DNA of 64,000 nt from SG8-32-3 sp964514055 (GTDB taxonomy: Archaea; Thermoproteota; Bathyarchaeia; Bathyarchaeales; Bathycorpusculaceae), in assembly GCA_964514055.1 (NCBI GenBank), contig CAZEPB010000004.1, forward strand, positions 1 to 64,000, in the 5' to 3' direction. The stretch's first letter is position 1, and every line of letters starts with the position of its first letter. Made by a program: the position numbers and the translations under genes. Positions 23,576 to 31,859 of this stretch are shown here, piece by piece. The notes beneath the pieces are model-generated. The model did not search any database, was not told the origin of the DNA, and saw only the letters and a program-made list of their open reading frames with translations.

Positions 23576-24196
23576 TTATGTTTCTCGCTTCGTGACTAGG
23601 TGTCCGCTGAATGCAGCGAGCCACATGAGGGCTGGATAGACGATCATGCGTTCCATTCCGCCGGGACCTAGACCCAAGAAGAAGCTGCTGTCGTACGCGA
23701 TGTTGCTGGTTAATGAACCGCTTGTTATGATGCCTGCGGAGAAGAGGGTTAATGCTGTAAGCGTCATGGCTCCAAGTATTATGCTTATCAGAGAAAGGGG
23801 TTTTTGCAGCACTTTAAATGATGCTATGGCTGACAGTCCAGCGAAGAAGAAAGCCATGGAGGACACCGCGCCGTGGGCGAGGGTGAAGTCTTTGGTGAAG
23901 ACGCCGACGCCCATTGCACCTATACCCATTAAAAGCAGCAGTATGTTTAAGGTCTTGAAGTTTGGGCTGTGTCTTTGAAAGTATGTTCCAGCGAGTAGTA
24001 ATAGTCCTAGAAGGAAGGCGGATGAGTTGAAAACTACTGCTGAAGGTCCGACTCCAAGGTCGCTTATGTAATTGTCAGACACGCTGTAGCCGGGATACAA
24101 AGCCTCTGCGATAATCAAGCATAAGACGAATTGGGTGACTGCGAGAAAAAAGAGCACTCCAGCCACTTTTCCTCTTGAATAAGCCATGTGTTGCAA
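23576..24196 (-). CDS. DUF998-family membrane protein
   Basis: 206 residues with six membrane helices. The family hallmark YPGYSVSDNYISDLGVGPSAVVFNSSAFLLG (about 34-64) is present, as is MERMIVYPALMW near the end. The function of DUF998 proteins is not known. The true start may be the ATG at 24187. It converges with the wHTH gene. Confidence 0.8.
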   Translation of the reverse strand: MQHMAYSRGKVAGVLFFLAVTQFVLCLIIAEALYPGYSVSDNYISDLGVGPSAVVFNSSAFLLGLLLLAGTYFQRHSPNFKTLNILLLLMGIGAMGVGVFTKDFTLAHGAVSSMAFFFAGLSAIASFKVLQKPLSLISIILGAMTLTALTLFSAGIITSGSLTSNIAYDSSFFLGLGPGGMERMIVYPALMWLAAFSGHLVTKRET

Positions 24197-24301
24197 TATC
24201 GCCCGCCTGAAAAGATAAAACTTTCCACATGCTTTCTGTAGCGCGTTGTGGCTGTTTAACGCTTATATTGTGGTTTTTTAGAGTATTATTTTGGTGAGAT
24301 T

Positions 24302-24595
24302 TTGTCGAGTTTTGTTGTGTTTGGAAATTGGACTGAGCAAGGCATCAGGAAAGTCGCTGAGGCGCCTAAGAGAATCAAGGAAACTCGCGGCATGATCGAG
24401 AAGGCTGGAGGAAAAATGCAGCTTTTCTACACGGCTGGAAAATACGATTTCGTCATGATCGTGGAAATTCCTAAAGACGAAGATTTAATGGCTATCCTCC
24501 TATGCATAGGCAGCATGGGCAACATCCGCACCACCACCATGAAAGCATGGACCGAAGCCGAAGGCGCCAAAATACTGACTGCGCCGCACCCGTGA
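24302..24595 (+). CDS. GYD-domain protein
   Basis: 97 residues: FGNWTEQGIRKVAEAPKRIKETRGMIEKAGGKMQLFYTAGKYDFVMIVEIPKDEDLMAILLCIG, the GYD dimeric alpha/beta barrel pattern, with KYD for GYD. The start is TTG, with GGTGA 6 nt upstream. Function unknown; proteins of this superfamily bind small ligands. Confidence 0.8.
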   Translation: MSSFVVFGNWTEQGIRKVAEAPKRIKETRGMIEKAGGKMQLFYTAGKYDFVMIVEIPKDEDLMAILLCIGSMGNIRTTTMKAWTEAEGAKILTAPHP

Positions 24596-24839
24596 ATCGC
24601 CAACATCAACGATGCTTGCCCAGCTTCACCCTTTTTTCAATTCAAATGGCGTGTACCGCTGCGTTTTGCTCAAGCTGAAGAGGCAAAAGAAAAAGCTAAA
24701 CAGTAACTTGTTAAACTTTTTAAATTGTGGAATAGAACGCGTCAGTCATAAGACCAAAATAAACACATATCACAAAAAACATGATTCGCGATGCAAAAAG
24801 ATTATGTATCTGTTTTGTGTATCTCCATATTGAGCGCTT

Positions 24840-24983
24840 ATGTCCATACAAGAATTTGTCCAAGAAATTCAAGAAGGGCATAAAGAAGAATTAGATGAAA
24901 TCGAAGAGCTAGTTAAAGTACTGGAACAGATAGAAGAAAAAGACAAAAAAGTATATCATTTCTTTGTAACGAGCAACTTATAA
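24840..24983 (+). CDS. 47-residue acidic coiled-coil protein
   Basis: ATG 24840 to TAA 24983: MSIQEFVQEIQEGHKEELDE then a heptad-like EELVKVLEQIEEKDKK. It lies 24 nt before the serine-protease gene, in the same direction, in the same AT-rich patch. Likely a small partner or antitoxin-like protein of that gene; this is inferred only from position and composition. Confidence 0.5.
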   Translation: MSIQEFVQEIQEGHKEELDEIEELVKVLEQIEEKDKKVYHFFVTSNL

Positions 24984-25007
24984 GGCAAATTCGCAATAAT
25001 TAAATGT

Positions 25008-26027
25008 ATGCCTAGAAATACAACATTCCAAAAAATTATCGCTTCAAATGACTTCCAAACTCATCGAAAGCCACTTATTCAAAACCTGCAGAAAACTCTT
25101 AAAGCCAAGGTAATCACGTACATTGCAAGTCTTTATCATCCAATTCCCATGATAATGAGCCAAGACATTCCGCTTTTTGAAGACTTACTGCGATCCGTTG
25201 GTGATGCAAAAGAGGGTTTTTTAATAATCAACTCTCCTGGAGGGGATGGTAACGTTGCTGAAAAAATTATTACAATGTGCAGACAGAGGTTTACCAAATC
25301 ATTTCAAGTTATCGTCCCTAATTTTGCCAAGAGTGCAGCAACGATGGTAGCCCTCGGGAGTGATAAAATATGGATGGGTTATTTAGCTGAACTTGGACCC
25401 ATAGACCCACAACTCGGTAATCCATTTGCAGGTGGTCTAATACCTGCGCGATCTTTTATAGATGGACTTGAAATGATCCGGCACAATGTCAAAGACAAAG
25501 GTGATCCCGTTCAGATGTATTTTCCCATGTTATCTAAAATCCGACCAGAAATTATCGCACAATGCCAAAGTGCAATAAGCGGATCCCGAAAATTTGCTGA
25601 GAAATGGCTGCTGAAATACATGTTAAAGAACAAACCGAATCAAGCCAAAAATGTCGCGAAAGCGCTTTCGGAAGGTGTACAGTACAAGTCTCATGGAAAA
25701 GTAATAGATTACTCAGAAGCTCATGATGTACTTAAGCTAAATGTTGAAAAAATTCCTGAAAATTCAAAGCTTTGGGATTGCATCTGGGAATTATATTGCA
25801 GGTCAATTCTTTTCTTGCAACATGCTGGTCCTGCCGCCGCAAAATTATTTGAGAGTGAAAAAGTCTCGCTGACAATGAATGTTCAAATTGTTGGTCTATC
25901 TCGGCAGATGATGCCACCTCAAGTTCCGCCTATTCGGATACCACCTCCTCCGCAAATACCTACTCCTAAGCGACCACCTCCTCAAAATCCTCCAGCTCGC
26001 CCTCCACAACCGCCAAAAAATCCTTAA
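25008..26027 (+). CDS. Serine-protease-like protein of the SDH/SppA-ClpP fold with Pro-rich tail
   Basis: 339 residues. The core (about 55-270) is the SDH_sah/SppA-type crotonase-like serine protease: FLIINSPGGDGNVAEKII, VPNFAKSAATMVALGSDKIWMG with the candidate nucleophile Ser after Lys (about 106-107), and ELGPIDPQL. The last 40 residues are nearly half proline (PPQVPPIRIPPPPQIP). No signal peptide or membrane helix is evident, so it is probably cytoplasmic. Base composition is more AT-rich than its neighbours, suggesting transfer. Partner: the 47-residue gene upstream. Confidence 0.75.
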   Translation: MPRNTTFQKIIASNDFQTHRKPLIQNLQKTLKAKVITYIASLYHPIPMIMSQDIPLFEDLLRSVGDAKEGFLIINSPGGDGNVAEKIITMCRQRFTKSFQVIVPNFAKSAATMVALGSDKIWMGYLAELGPIDPQLGNPFAGGLIPARSFIDGLEMIRHNVKDKGDPVQMYFPMLSKIRPEIIAQCQSAISGSRKFAEKWLLKYMLKNKPNQAKNVAKALSEGVQYKSHGKVIDYSEAHDVLKLNVEKIPENSKLWDCIWELYCRSILFLQHAGPAAAKLFESEKVSLTMNVQIVGLSRQMMPPQVPPIRIPPPPQIPTPKRPPPQNPPARPPQPPKNP

Positions 26028-26098
26028 ATTTTGTTGATTCTCGACAATATTACGTCTTACCAACCAGATTTAGCAAGTGAGGCAATTTTGTGAATTGG

Positions 26099-26130
26099 TA
26101 AATTGGTGAATTTGTAAATTTACCAATTTA
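26099..26130. repeat. Inverted repeat in AT-rich intergenic DNA
   Basis: TAAATTGGT (26099-26107) and ACCAATTTA (26122-26130) are perfect 9-bp arms. TGAATT and AAATTGG recur around them as short direct repeats. It lies between the protease gene and the terminase module; TTTATATTT at 26146-26154 is a plausible TATA box for the gene at 26188. It may be an operator or terminator. Confidence 0.4.
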
Positions 26131-26187
26131 TGAATTTCGTGAGTCTTTATATTTGCGATTAAACGCGTACTCTCTTGATGATGTGTC

Positions 26188-26589
26188 ATGAAGGAAATAC
26201 GCAAGCAGATTAAGGGTTTAGCCGCAGGCGACTTAGTATGCGTCGAGTGGTGCGACGCCAGCATCGGCAAGAGCCTAAGCAACGGTTTAAGCGGCATAGA
26301 CGTGCCCGTCAAAAGCTGGGGAGTCTTCATCGACATTCTGGGGCAGAAGCGCAAGCATATTATTCTGGCGCAAAACTGCTTCCGATATTCCGACGGGCTT
26401 TACGACATAGATTACACGGCGGTACCTGTGCAGTGGATCACAAGCGCAACGGTCGTATCGAAGGGTCACGTGGCAAAGGCGGAGGCGAAGCACTTATTGA
26501 ACAGCTTTCTGGTGAATGAGAAAATGAAGATGGATAAGCCTGGTCTTAGCCGCTGCCTTAGGCAGCAGAGGGTGAGAAACCATGACTGA
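26188..26589 (+). CDS. Hypothetical protein, first gene of the terminase module
   Basis: 133 residues: IKGLAAGDLVCVEWCDASIGKSL, VPVKSWGVFIDILGQKRKHIILAQNCFRYSDGLYDIDYTAVPVQWITSATVVSKG. It resembles a small beta-barrel (Sm/SH3-like). It heads a tight operon leading to terminase, overlapping the next gene by 8 nt, so it is probably virus-derived. No named family. Confidence 0.6.
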   Translation: MKEIRKQIKGLAAGDLVCVEWCDASIGKSLSNGLSGIDVPVKSWGVFIDILGQKRKHIILAQNCFRYSDGLYDIDYTAVPVQWITSATVVSKGHVAKAEAKHLLNSFLVNEKMKMDKPGLSRCLRQQRVRNHD

Positions 26590-26827
26590 CTGGATCAAAC
26601 GTGCGTTAACGCGGAAAACCACCGACAAAACCGCAGTTGAAGCAGAGGTGCCGCCCAGTGAACGCTTGGTCCTTGGCGTCAAATTCGCCATCACCCTAAC
26701 CTTCAGCCTCACAGCACTGGAAATCGCGCATCTGGCGCTCTTAGGCACGTGGAACAGCGAAGTGTTCGCCGCTATCACGGGCTTAGCAGGCACCATCACG
26801 GGCATTCTAATCTCACAGAAAATCTGA
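26582..26827 (+). CDS. Small membrane protein in the terminase module
   Basis: 81 residues with two hydrophobic helices (about 28-52 and 58-78). Its size and topology are like holins or small virus membrane proteins, but there is no diagnostic motif. It is co-transcribed with the terminase genes. Confidence 0.55.
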   Translation: MTDWIKRALTRKTTDKTAVEAEVPPSERLVLGVKFAITLTFSLTALEIAHLALLGTWNSEVFAAITGLAGTITGILISQKI

Positions 26828-26842
26828 GGTGAAGTCTAAGCC

Positions 26843-27151
26843 ATGAGTGAACCACAGTTTCCGCCTTTAAATAAGGGGGGGATAGACAAGAAAGAGCAGC
26901 CTAGCCGCAACGCCAAAGACCTCATAGAAACCGAATGGCGAATAATCGACAAACTACAACGCGAAGCAGAAAACCCAAACAACGCCAGCCAACGCGCATT
27001 CTATTATCAAACTCTCGCAAGCCACGTCCGCACACTCAGCATGCTCCTCAAACTCCACAGCCAACCAGACAACCAACAAGACTTAGCCAAACTCTTGAGC
27101 GAAATCAACAAAAAAGCCAAAACCCTCGCCAAGAGGCTCAAACAAAAATGA
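26843..27151 (+). CDS. Probable small terminase-like helical protein
   Basis: 102 residues, mainly helical: AKDLIETEWRIIDKLQREAENPNNASQRAFYYQTLASHVRTLSMLLKLH. It sits immediately before the large terminase and overlaps it by 4 nt (ATGA), the usual place of the DNA-recognising small subunit. Assignment rests on position and helical content only. Confidence 0.5.
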   Translation: MSEPQFPPLNKGGIDKKEQPSRNAKDLIETEWRIIDKLQREAENPNNASQRAFYYQTLASHVRTLSMLLKLHSQPDNQQDLAKLLSEINKKAKTLAKRLKQK

Positions 27152-28518
27152 CCGCTGAAGCACTTAAACAGCTCGCAGAAAATCCCTCTTTATTCGCCCA
27201 GCTAATTTTAGACTTCAAACCCTTCAGCTACCAAGAAAAACTCCTAAACGACCCAGCAAAACGCGTCATCGCCTGCATGGGAAGACAAACAGGCAAAACC
27301 ACAACCATAGCCACAAAAGCCATCCACTACGCCTTCACAAACCCAAAAACAACCACGCTCATCATAAGCCCCAGCTTGCGCCAAAGCATGATAATGTTCG
27401 ACAAAATCCTCACCTTCACACACCAAAACAGACTCCTGCGCAAAAGCATAACACGAAAAACACGAACCATAATCCAACTCTCCACAGGCTCCCAAATAAT
27501 CGCACTACCATGCAGCGAACACCTCCTCAGAGGATACACCGCACACCTCGCCATATGCGACGAAGCCAGCTTCATCCCCGAAACCATCATAACCGAAATC
27601 CTCTACCCCATGCTCAGCACCACAAACGGAACCGCCATCCTCCTCAGCACGCCATGGGACAAGAACCACTTCTTCTACAAAGCCTTCCTCAACCCCGCGT
27701 ACAGCACACACAAAGTCCGCTCAGCCGAAAACCCGCTGATTCCGCAAGCGTTTCTCGAGGAAATGCAGCAGAACATGACAGCAGAAGCCTACAAACGAGA
27801 ATACCTAGCGGAATTCACCGAAGCCGCAACCAGCTACTTCCCACAAGAACTCATACGCAAAAGCATCGAACACGCACAGCGTTTAAGCTTGGAACCATAC
27901 GCCACACTGGAACAGCAAATCCCTAAAGGCGAATATTACGCTGGCTTGGACCTAGGCAAGCTCCAAGACCACTCCGCACTCGCAATAATCCAGAAAGACG
28001 CTTACACGCTCAAACTCGTCTACACCCACGATTTCCCCCTAGAAACAACCTACACCCAAGTCATCGCCACCACAACACGCGCAAACACCCAATTCCACCT
28101 GCAAAAACTCCTCGCAGACCAAACAGGCATCGGAGAACCCATCCTCGAAGAACTCCAAAACCAAGGCATCACAAACGCAACAGGCGCAAAACTCACCCAA
28201 GAAGCCAAAACCGAAATCCTCACCCACCTCAAACTCACCATGGAACAACAACGCCTAGCCATCCCATACGACAAACGCCTCTGCCAACAAATCAACGACC
28301 AGCAGTACGCTTACACCAAGAACGGCAAACTCACCTTCTCACATCCACAGAACACGCACGACGACCAACTCTGGGCATTAGCCTTAGCCGTGTACGCCGC
28401 AAAAACCGAGCAAACCCCCAAACTCTGGATAATCGCCAAACGCAACCAAGGCAAAAACCGCCTGAACACGCTGCGCCAACGGCTCCAAAGACACAAGACA
28501 GAAGGCAACACACGATGA
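27148..28518 (+). CDS. Terminase large subunit (packaging ATPase/nuclease)
   Basis: 456 residues. Walker A MGRQTGKT (44-51), Walker B LAICDEAS (134-141), coupling-type LLSTPWDKNHFFY, then an RNase-H-like nuclease with YYAGLDLGKLQDHSAL (first Asp near 267), LLADQTGIGEPILEEL and a late Asp in THDDQLWALALAVYA. It would cut and pump viral DNA into heads. All key motifs are intact, unlike the portal at 13 kb. The frame is open back to 26935 but that extension overlaps the previous gene and is not coding. Confidence 0.88.
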   Translation: MTAEALKQLAENPSLFAQLILDFKPFSYQEKLLNDPAKRVIACMGRQTGKTTTIATKAIHYAFTNPKTTTLIISPSLRQSMIMFDKILTFTHQNRLLRKSITRKTRTIIQLSTGSQIIALPCSEHLLRGYTAHLAICDEASFIPETIITEILYPMLSTTNGTAILLSTPWDKNHFFYKAFLNPAYSTHKVRSAENPLIPQAFLEEMQQNMTAEAYKREYLAEFTEAATSYFPQELIRKSIEHAQRLSLEPYATLEQQIPKGEYYAGLDLGKLQDHSALAIIQKDAYTLKLVYTHDFPLETTYTQVIATTTRANTQFHLQKLLADQTGIGEPILEELQNQGITNATGAKLTQEAKTEILTHLKLTMEQQRLAIPYDKRLCQQINDQQYAYTKNGKLTFSHPQNTHDDQLWALALAVYAAKTEQTPKLWIIAKRNQGKNRLNTLRQRLQRHKTEGNTR

Positions 28519-29963
28519 CACGCCGCAAACCAGAACAACTCCGCATCACCAAGCTCAAACGCACGTACAACCACAAAACAGACACGTTCACCTTCAACAT
28601 AAGCTACCGAACCGCCGTAAACACCCAAACCCCGCGCACACGCGCAGTGTCAGAAGCCTTCGGACTCGGCACAGACCAAACCCAACAGTTCACGCTCTAC
28701 GACAACCTAAACCTCCACGTACACCCAACAGACATCGTCCTCATCACAGGCGACAGCGGAAGCGGAAAAAGCGCCCTCCTAAAAGCCATCAAAACCGACC
28801 TTGGCAAGGCAGCACAGGACACAAAAGACCTGCCAATAAACCGTGACACGCCAATAATCGAAACCGTCGGCAAAAACACCACCCAAGCGCTTGAATTGCT
28901 CAGCAAAGTCGGCTTAAACGACGCCTTCCTTTTCCTGCGAAGTTATACGGAACTCAGCGACGGACAAAAACACCGCTACCACATCGCACGCCTCACAGAA
29001 ACACCCGCGCAATGGTGGCTCCTAGACGAATTCACCAGCACACTGGACCGCGACACCGCCAAAATCGTGGCTTACAACCTGCAAAAACTAGCGCGAAAAC
29101 GCGGCAAAGCCGTAATCGCAGCCACCACCCACACCGACCTCCTAAAGGACCTTGCGCCAAACGTGCACGTCCACAAACGCTACGGAAAAGAACTCACCAT
29201 ACGCTACCACCCCAACGCACAAGCACACAAATGCAGCCTAACACAGCAAATGCACATAGAACAGGGCACACTCCAAGACTACAAGACACTGAGCCAGTTC
29301 CACTACCGAACAGGACGCTGTCCACCACCCCGAAAAATCTTCACACTGAAACGCGACAGCGAACTGTGTGGCGTAGTGGTTTACGGCTTTCCGCCACCCA
29401 TGTGTTTCGGCAGACGCCAAGTCTGGAAAGGCACCATAAAAGAGCTGCAACAGGACATAAGCGCCATCAGCCGCGTGGTGGTGCACCCGAAGTATCGGAG
29501 TATAGGCTTAGGAGCCAAACTAATCCACGAAACGCTTGCGCGTGCCGGAACGCCGTGTGTGGAAGCGGTTGCGGTTATGGCACGGTATAACCCGTTTTTT
29601 GAGAAGGCAGGCATGCGAAAAATAGCGGAGAGCAAGCTCAGTGCGCATGTGGTTGAGGCGTTGGAGCGGTTTGAAGCTTTGGGTTTTGACGTTGCGTTGC
29701 TGGCTGGAGCGCAGTACTGTGAGCGGGTGGTTTCTGAGGTTGGGCGTGAAAAGGTTTTAGAGGTGTTGGCGCGTTTGTCGCGGAAAGATGCTGGTGTGCG
29801 AAGGCGTTTGGCTGGTTTGCGCAGTGTTTACCCTAGGCACGAGGAGTTTATGGCGAAAATCTGCGAGTTTGACGTTGCAGGTTTGGCGAAGGCGCTTAAA
29901 CGGCTGAGTTTCATGGCGCAGACTAAGGTTTACCTGTTCTGGAGCAAAAACGAAGCTTGCTGA
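28515..29963 (+). CDS. ABC-type ATPase fused to an acetyltransferase domain (COG2401)
   Basis: 482 residues. The ABC ATPase half has Walker A ITGDSGSGKSA (about 76-86), a signature LSDGQKHRY (about 145-153) and Walker B WWLLDEFTSTLD (about 165-176), with a His-switch-like TTHTDLL. The second half is a GNAT fold with SRVVVHPKYRSIGLGAKLIHETL (about 317-339) and YNPFFEKAGM. This is the archaeal COG2401 architecture of unknown role. It overlaps the terminase stop by 4 nt, so the two are co-translated. No membrane segment, so it is not a transporter. Confidence 0.8.
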   Translation: MTRRKPEQLRITKLKRTYNHKTDTFTFNISYRTAVNTQTPRTRAVSEAFGLGTDQTQQFTLYDNLNLHVHPTDIVLITGDSGSGKSALLKAIKTDLGKAAQDTKDLPINRDTPIIETVGKNTTQALELLSKVGLNDAFLFLRSYTELSDGQKHRYHIARLTETPAQWWLLDEFTSTLDRDTAKIVAYNLQKLARKRGKAVIAATTHTDLLKDLAPNVHVHKRYGKELTIRYHPNAQAHKCSLTQQMHIEQGTLQDYKTLSQFHYRTGRCPPPRKIFTLKRDSELCGVVVYGFPPPMCFGRRQVWKGTIKELQQDISAISRVVVHPKYRSIGLGAKLIHETLARAGTPCVEAVAVMARYNPFFEKAGMRKIAESKLSAHVVEALERFEALGFDVALLAGAQYCERVVSEVGREKVLEVLARLSRKDAGVRRRLAGLRSVYPRHEEFMAKICEFDVAGLAKALKRLSFMAQTKVYLFWSKNEAC

Positions 29964-29975
29964 GCCGCGTTGGTT

Positions 29976-30107
29976 CTATGCTTGGGCTTCGGGAACCGCT
30001 CTTTTTTTCCGTTCGTAGGCATATTCCATAAAAGCTACAAAAAGCGAGGATGAACCTGTGCCAATCAACACCAGAGTTGCCGGGTCGAACATTTCACTTC
30101 CGTCCAT
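29976..30107 (-). CDS. 43-residue single-span membrane protein
   Basis: From ATG 30107: MDGSEMFDPATLVLIGTGSS then SLFVAFMEYAYERKKR. One hydrophobic helix (about 9-28). A strong minus-strand TATA box CTTTATATAAC lies 29 nt upstream at about 30138-30148, which fixes this start rather than a longer frame. No family recognised. Confidence 0.5.
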   Translation of the reverse strand: MDGSEMFDPATLVLIGTGSSSLFVAFMEYAYERKKRAVPEAQA

Positions 30108-30212
30108 GTTTTTATGGGGCACTGTGAGGTAGATCGGGTTATATAAAGAGATTTGAGAATTATTCCTAATTCTTATGAAAAAACATCGGGGTACTGTTGT
30201 GCTCACGGCAGA

Positions 30213-30236
30213 CTATAGCCCCCCTTTATATAGATT
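30213..30236 (-). repeat. TATA/poly-G element, copy B
   Basis: Identical over 24 nt to copy A at 2813-2836. On the minus strand it continues after the poly-G to GCCGTGAGCAC about 24 nt past the TATA box; the same GCCGTGAGCAC follows copy D at 43846. It would transcribe leftwards, upstream of the small gene at 29976-30107, which has its own TATA box. Confidence 0.6.
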
Positions 30237-30264
30237 GAAGCTTAGAGTGAACGGTTGGTTCCTT

Positions 30265-30327
30265 GTCAAGAAATCTTGACTAAAAAATGCCCGTTAGTAC
30301 AAATTTCTTGTGTCAAGAAATCTTTAC
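30265..30327 (+). promoter_or_regulatory. GTCAAG-N4-CTTGAC palindromes before the secreted-protein gene
   Basis: Sites: 30265-30280 (GTCAAG AAAT CTTGAC, perfect), 30297-30312 (a degenerate copy) and 30312-30327 (GTCAAG AAAT CTTTAC, one mismatch). They lie 76-138 nt before the start of the gene at 30403. They match the three sites at 16927-17009 in sequence, in number and in position relative to a secreted-protein gene. Confidence 0.7.
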
Positions 30328-30402
30328 AAAAACGTTTTTCTCTTCAGAAAACCATGGTATTAATGGACATACTGCTGTGCAAGCAAAACAGGGTGAGACC
30401 AA

Positions 30403-31092
30403 TTGAACAAAAAAATAATTGGAATACTCGCAATAGCATTATTAGCCATAGTTTTCACAGCAAGCCTCAGTCATTACGTATTAAGTCAACCCGTATTTAA
30501 TCAACCAAACCAAACAGGTAATACTGCAAACCCGCCTTCTCCAATACCCACACCTACTCCGTCACCGAGTGAAAAACCAACTGAACCAGCTTCCATACTC
30601 AAGCCGTCTGTCCCAGAATTCACCGTGAAGCTTGTGGACAAATCCTATGATGTACCTACGACTTATTCGACAGACCCTTACACTGGAGAAAAAGTGACTC
30701 ATGAGGGTTACCATGTTGAAAAAATAGGTATACAAATTAAAATTAAGAATCAGCCTTTTGTCCCCTATTACGATGACAGCCGTGGCTGGAATATCGGTTT
30801 CGACTATAATATCCGTATGAAGGGGCATTTTTCAGAAGAATGGAGTTATCTTTACAGGGCTTCAGATGGGTTTCCACCTCAGTGGTCAGATTCAGACTAT
30901 ACAGTGATAACATACACTGATGGAGTTTTCGGAACACAAATGATAGACCTTCCTCCTAATGCTCAAGTAGATTTTCAAGTGGAAGCAATGATAGGATATA
31001 CCCATCGAGTTGTTGATGGTGGATTTGCCCCGTGGCGATTTACTGGCGAGAAAAGCGGTTGGAGTAGCACACAAACCATAACTATTCCCTAA
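30403..31092 (+). CDS. Secreted or membrane-anchored protein, unknown
   Basis: 229 residues from TTG. N-terminal hydrophobic segment (5-27, IIGILAIALLAIVFTASLSHYV), then a Pro/Thr/Ser linker (about 38-70, SPIPTPTPSPSEKPTEP) and a beta-rich domain (about 72-229) with repeated strands (VEKIGIQIKIKNQPFVPYYDD, VITYTDGVFGTQMIDLPPNAQVDFQVEAMIGYTHR). The pattern is an archaeal cell-surface protein. It has the same upstream palindromes as the coiled-coil surface protein at 16295, so both may answer one signal. Confidence 0.7.
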   Translation: MNKKIIGILAIALLAIVFTASLSHYVLSQPVFNQPNQTGNTANPPSPIPTPTPSPSEKPTEPASILKPSVPEFTVKLVDKSYDVPTTYSTDPYTGEKVTHEGYHVEKIGIQIKIKNQPFVPYYDDSRGWNIGFDYNIRMKGHFSEEWSYLYRASDGFPPQWSDSDYTVITYTDGVFGTQMIDLPPNAQVDFQVEAMIGYTHRVVDGGFAPWRFTGEKSGWSSTQTITIP

Positions 31093-31205
31093 AGGTCAAT
31101 AAATGATTAGTCAAGGCTTTTGTCTGTGTGATATGTGAGATATGTAAGTAGTTAAGAGAGAAAGAAAGAAGAAGAGAACAAAAGTAGGAAGGCAGGAGTA
31201 AGTGG

Positions 31206-31237
31206 GTTTGGGGATTAAAATTTAATCCAACCCAAAC
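31206..31237 (+). terminator. Strong hairpin after the secreted-protein gene
   Basis: GGATTAAA A TTTAATCC (31212-31228) is a perfect palindrome, extended by GTTTGG (31206-31211)/CCAAAC (31232-31237) with a 3-nt bulge. It lies about 114 nt after the stop at 31092. It shares ATTTAATCCAACC with 16245-16257, near the 3' end of the other gene with GTCAAG sites. It could be a terminator or a protein-binding site. Confidence 0.4.
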
Positions 31238-31288
31238 GCCTATTTAGCATCTTGCACTCCCATCTCTGTAGATTGGAGATGATTAATT

Positions 31289-31738
31289 ATGGGCAATGCT
31301 ATTTCATGTGAAGAGATACGCAGGGTCGCTATGGATTTGGATAAGGCTTTGGAGAGCAAAGACCTGCAAGCAATAATGGAAAAGTTTGCTGATGATTGTG
31401 AAATTGAACTTCTCAGCGTTAAACTGCTTGGAAAAGAGGGTGTGAGAAAATGGTTCAATTGGATGTACACGCACGTTGCCAAGCTCGAGTTCCTGCCGGT
31501 TACCATAATGGTTGAAGGTAACACGTTTTTTGAAGAGTACATTGTTAAGGCGAATTTTCATGACGGTGAGGAAGCGCGTTCGAACCAAGCAGTGGTTTTG
31601 GTGTTTGAAAACTTGAAAGTAAAGAGTCTGAGGATGTATTTTGACAGGTTAGACTTTTCAAGTTCAGTGGCGAAAGATGTCATAAGCAAAACAATAGTCA
31701 GGGAACTGGTCAAAAAGTCACTTGAAGGCTTAACCTAG
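31289..31738 (+). CDS. SnoaL/NTF2-like protein
   Basis: 149 residues: RVAMDLDKALESKDLQAIMEKFADDCEIELLSVKLLGKEGVRKWFNWMYTHV then EYIVKANFHDGEEARSNQAVVLVFENLKVKSLRMYFDRLDF, the typical cone-shaped NTF2/SnoaL-like fold. Such domains bind small ligands or catalyse minor isomerisations; the ligand is unknown. ATG follows GGAGATGATTAATT. Confidence 0.75.
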   Translation: MGNAISCEEIRRVAMDLDKALESKDLQAIMEKFADDCEIELLSVKLLGKEGVRKWFNWMYTHVAKLEFLPVTIMVEGNTFFEEYIVKANFHDGEEARSNQAVVLVFENLKVKSLRMYFDRLDFSSSVAKDVISKTIVRELVKKSLEGLT

Positions 31739-31859
31739 GCGCTCACCTAAACAAAAATCCAAGAACCATATCCCTTTAAATTCTTAAATATTCCTCTGTC
31801 ATCTTCTATTTCTGGTTGGTGACCAGAACGTCTTCAGACGTAAGGCTATTTTAAAGCGA

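Noticed and set aside
24612..24833. 73-residue frame before the coiled-coil micro-gene
   Set aside because: Lys/Asn/His-rich, no ribosome-binding site, looks like translated AT-rich intergenic DNA.
26935..27147. In-frame extension of the terminase frame to 527 residues
   Set aside because: It overlaps the preceding helical gene in another frame, is low in complexity (Arg/Thr/Gln-rich), and the ATG at 27148 overlaps the previous stop by ATGA and starts real terminase sequence.
27244..28628. Long open frames on the minus strand across terminase and COG2401
   Set aside because: They arise from the strong C/A bias of the plus-strand codons; products are Val/Cys/Phe-rich without domain features.
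16234..31237. Shared ATTTAATCCAACC as attachment sites of a 15-kb element
   Set aside because: Both occurrences lie at 3' ends of the two GTCAAG-controlled genes, the match is short, and no integrase or tRNA target is seen.
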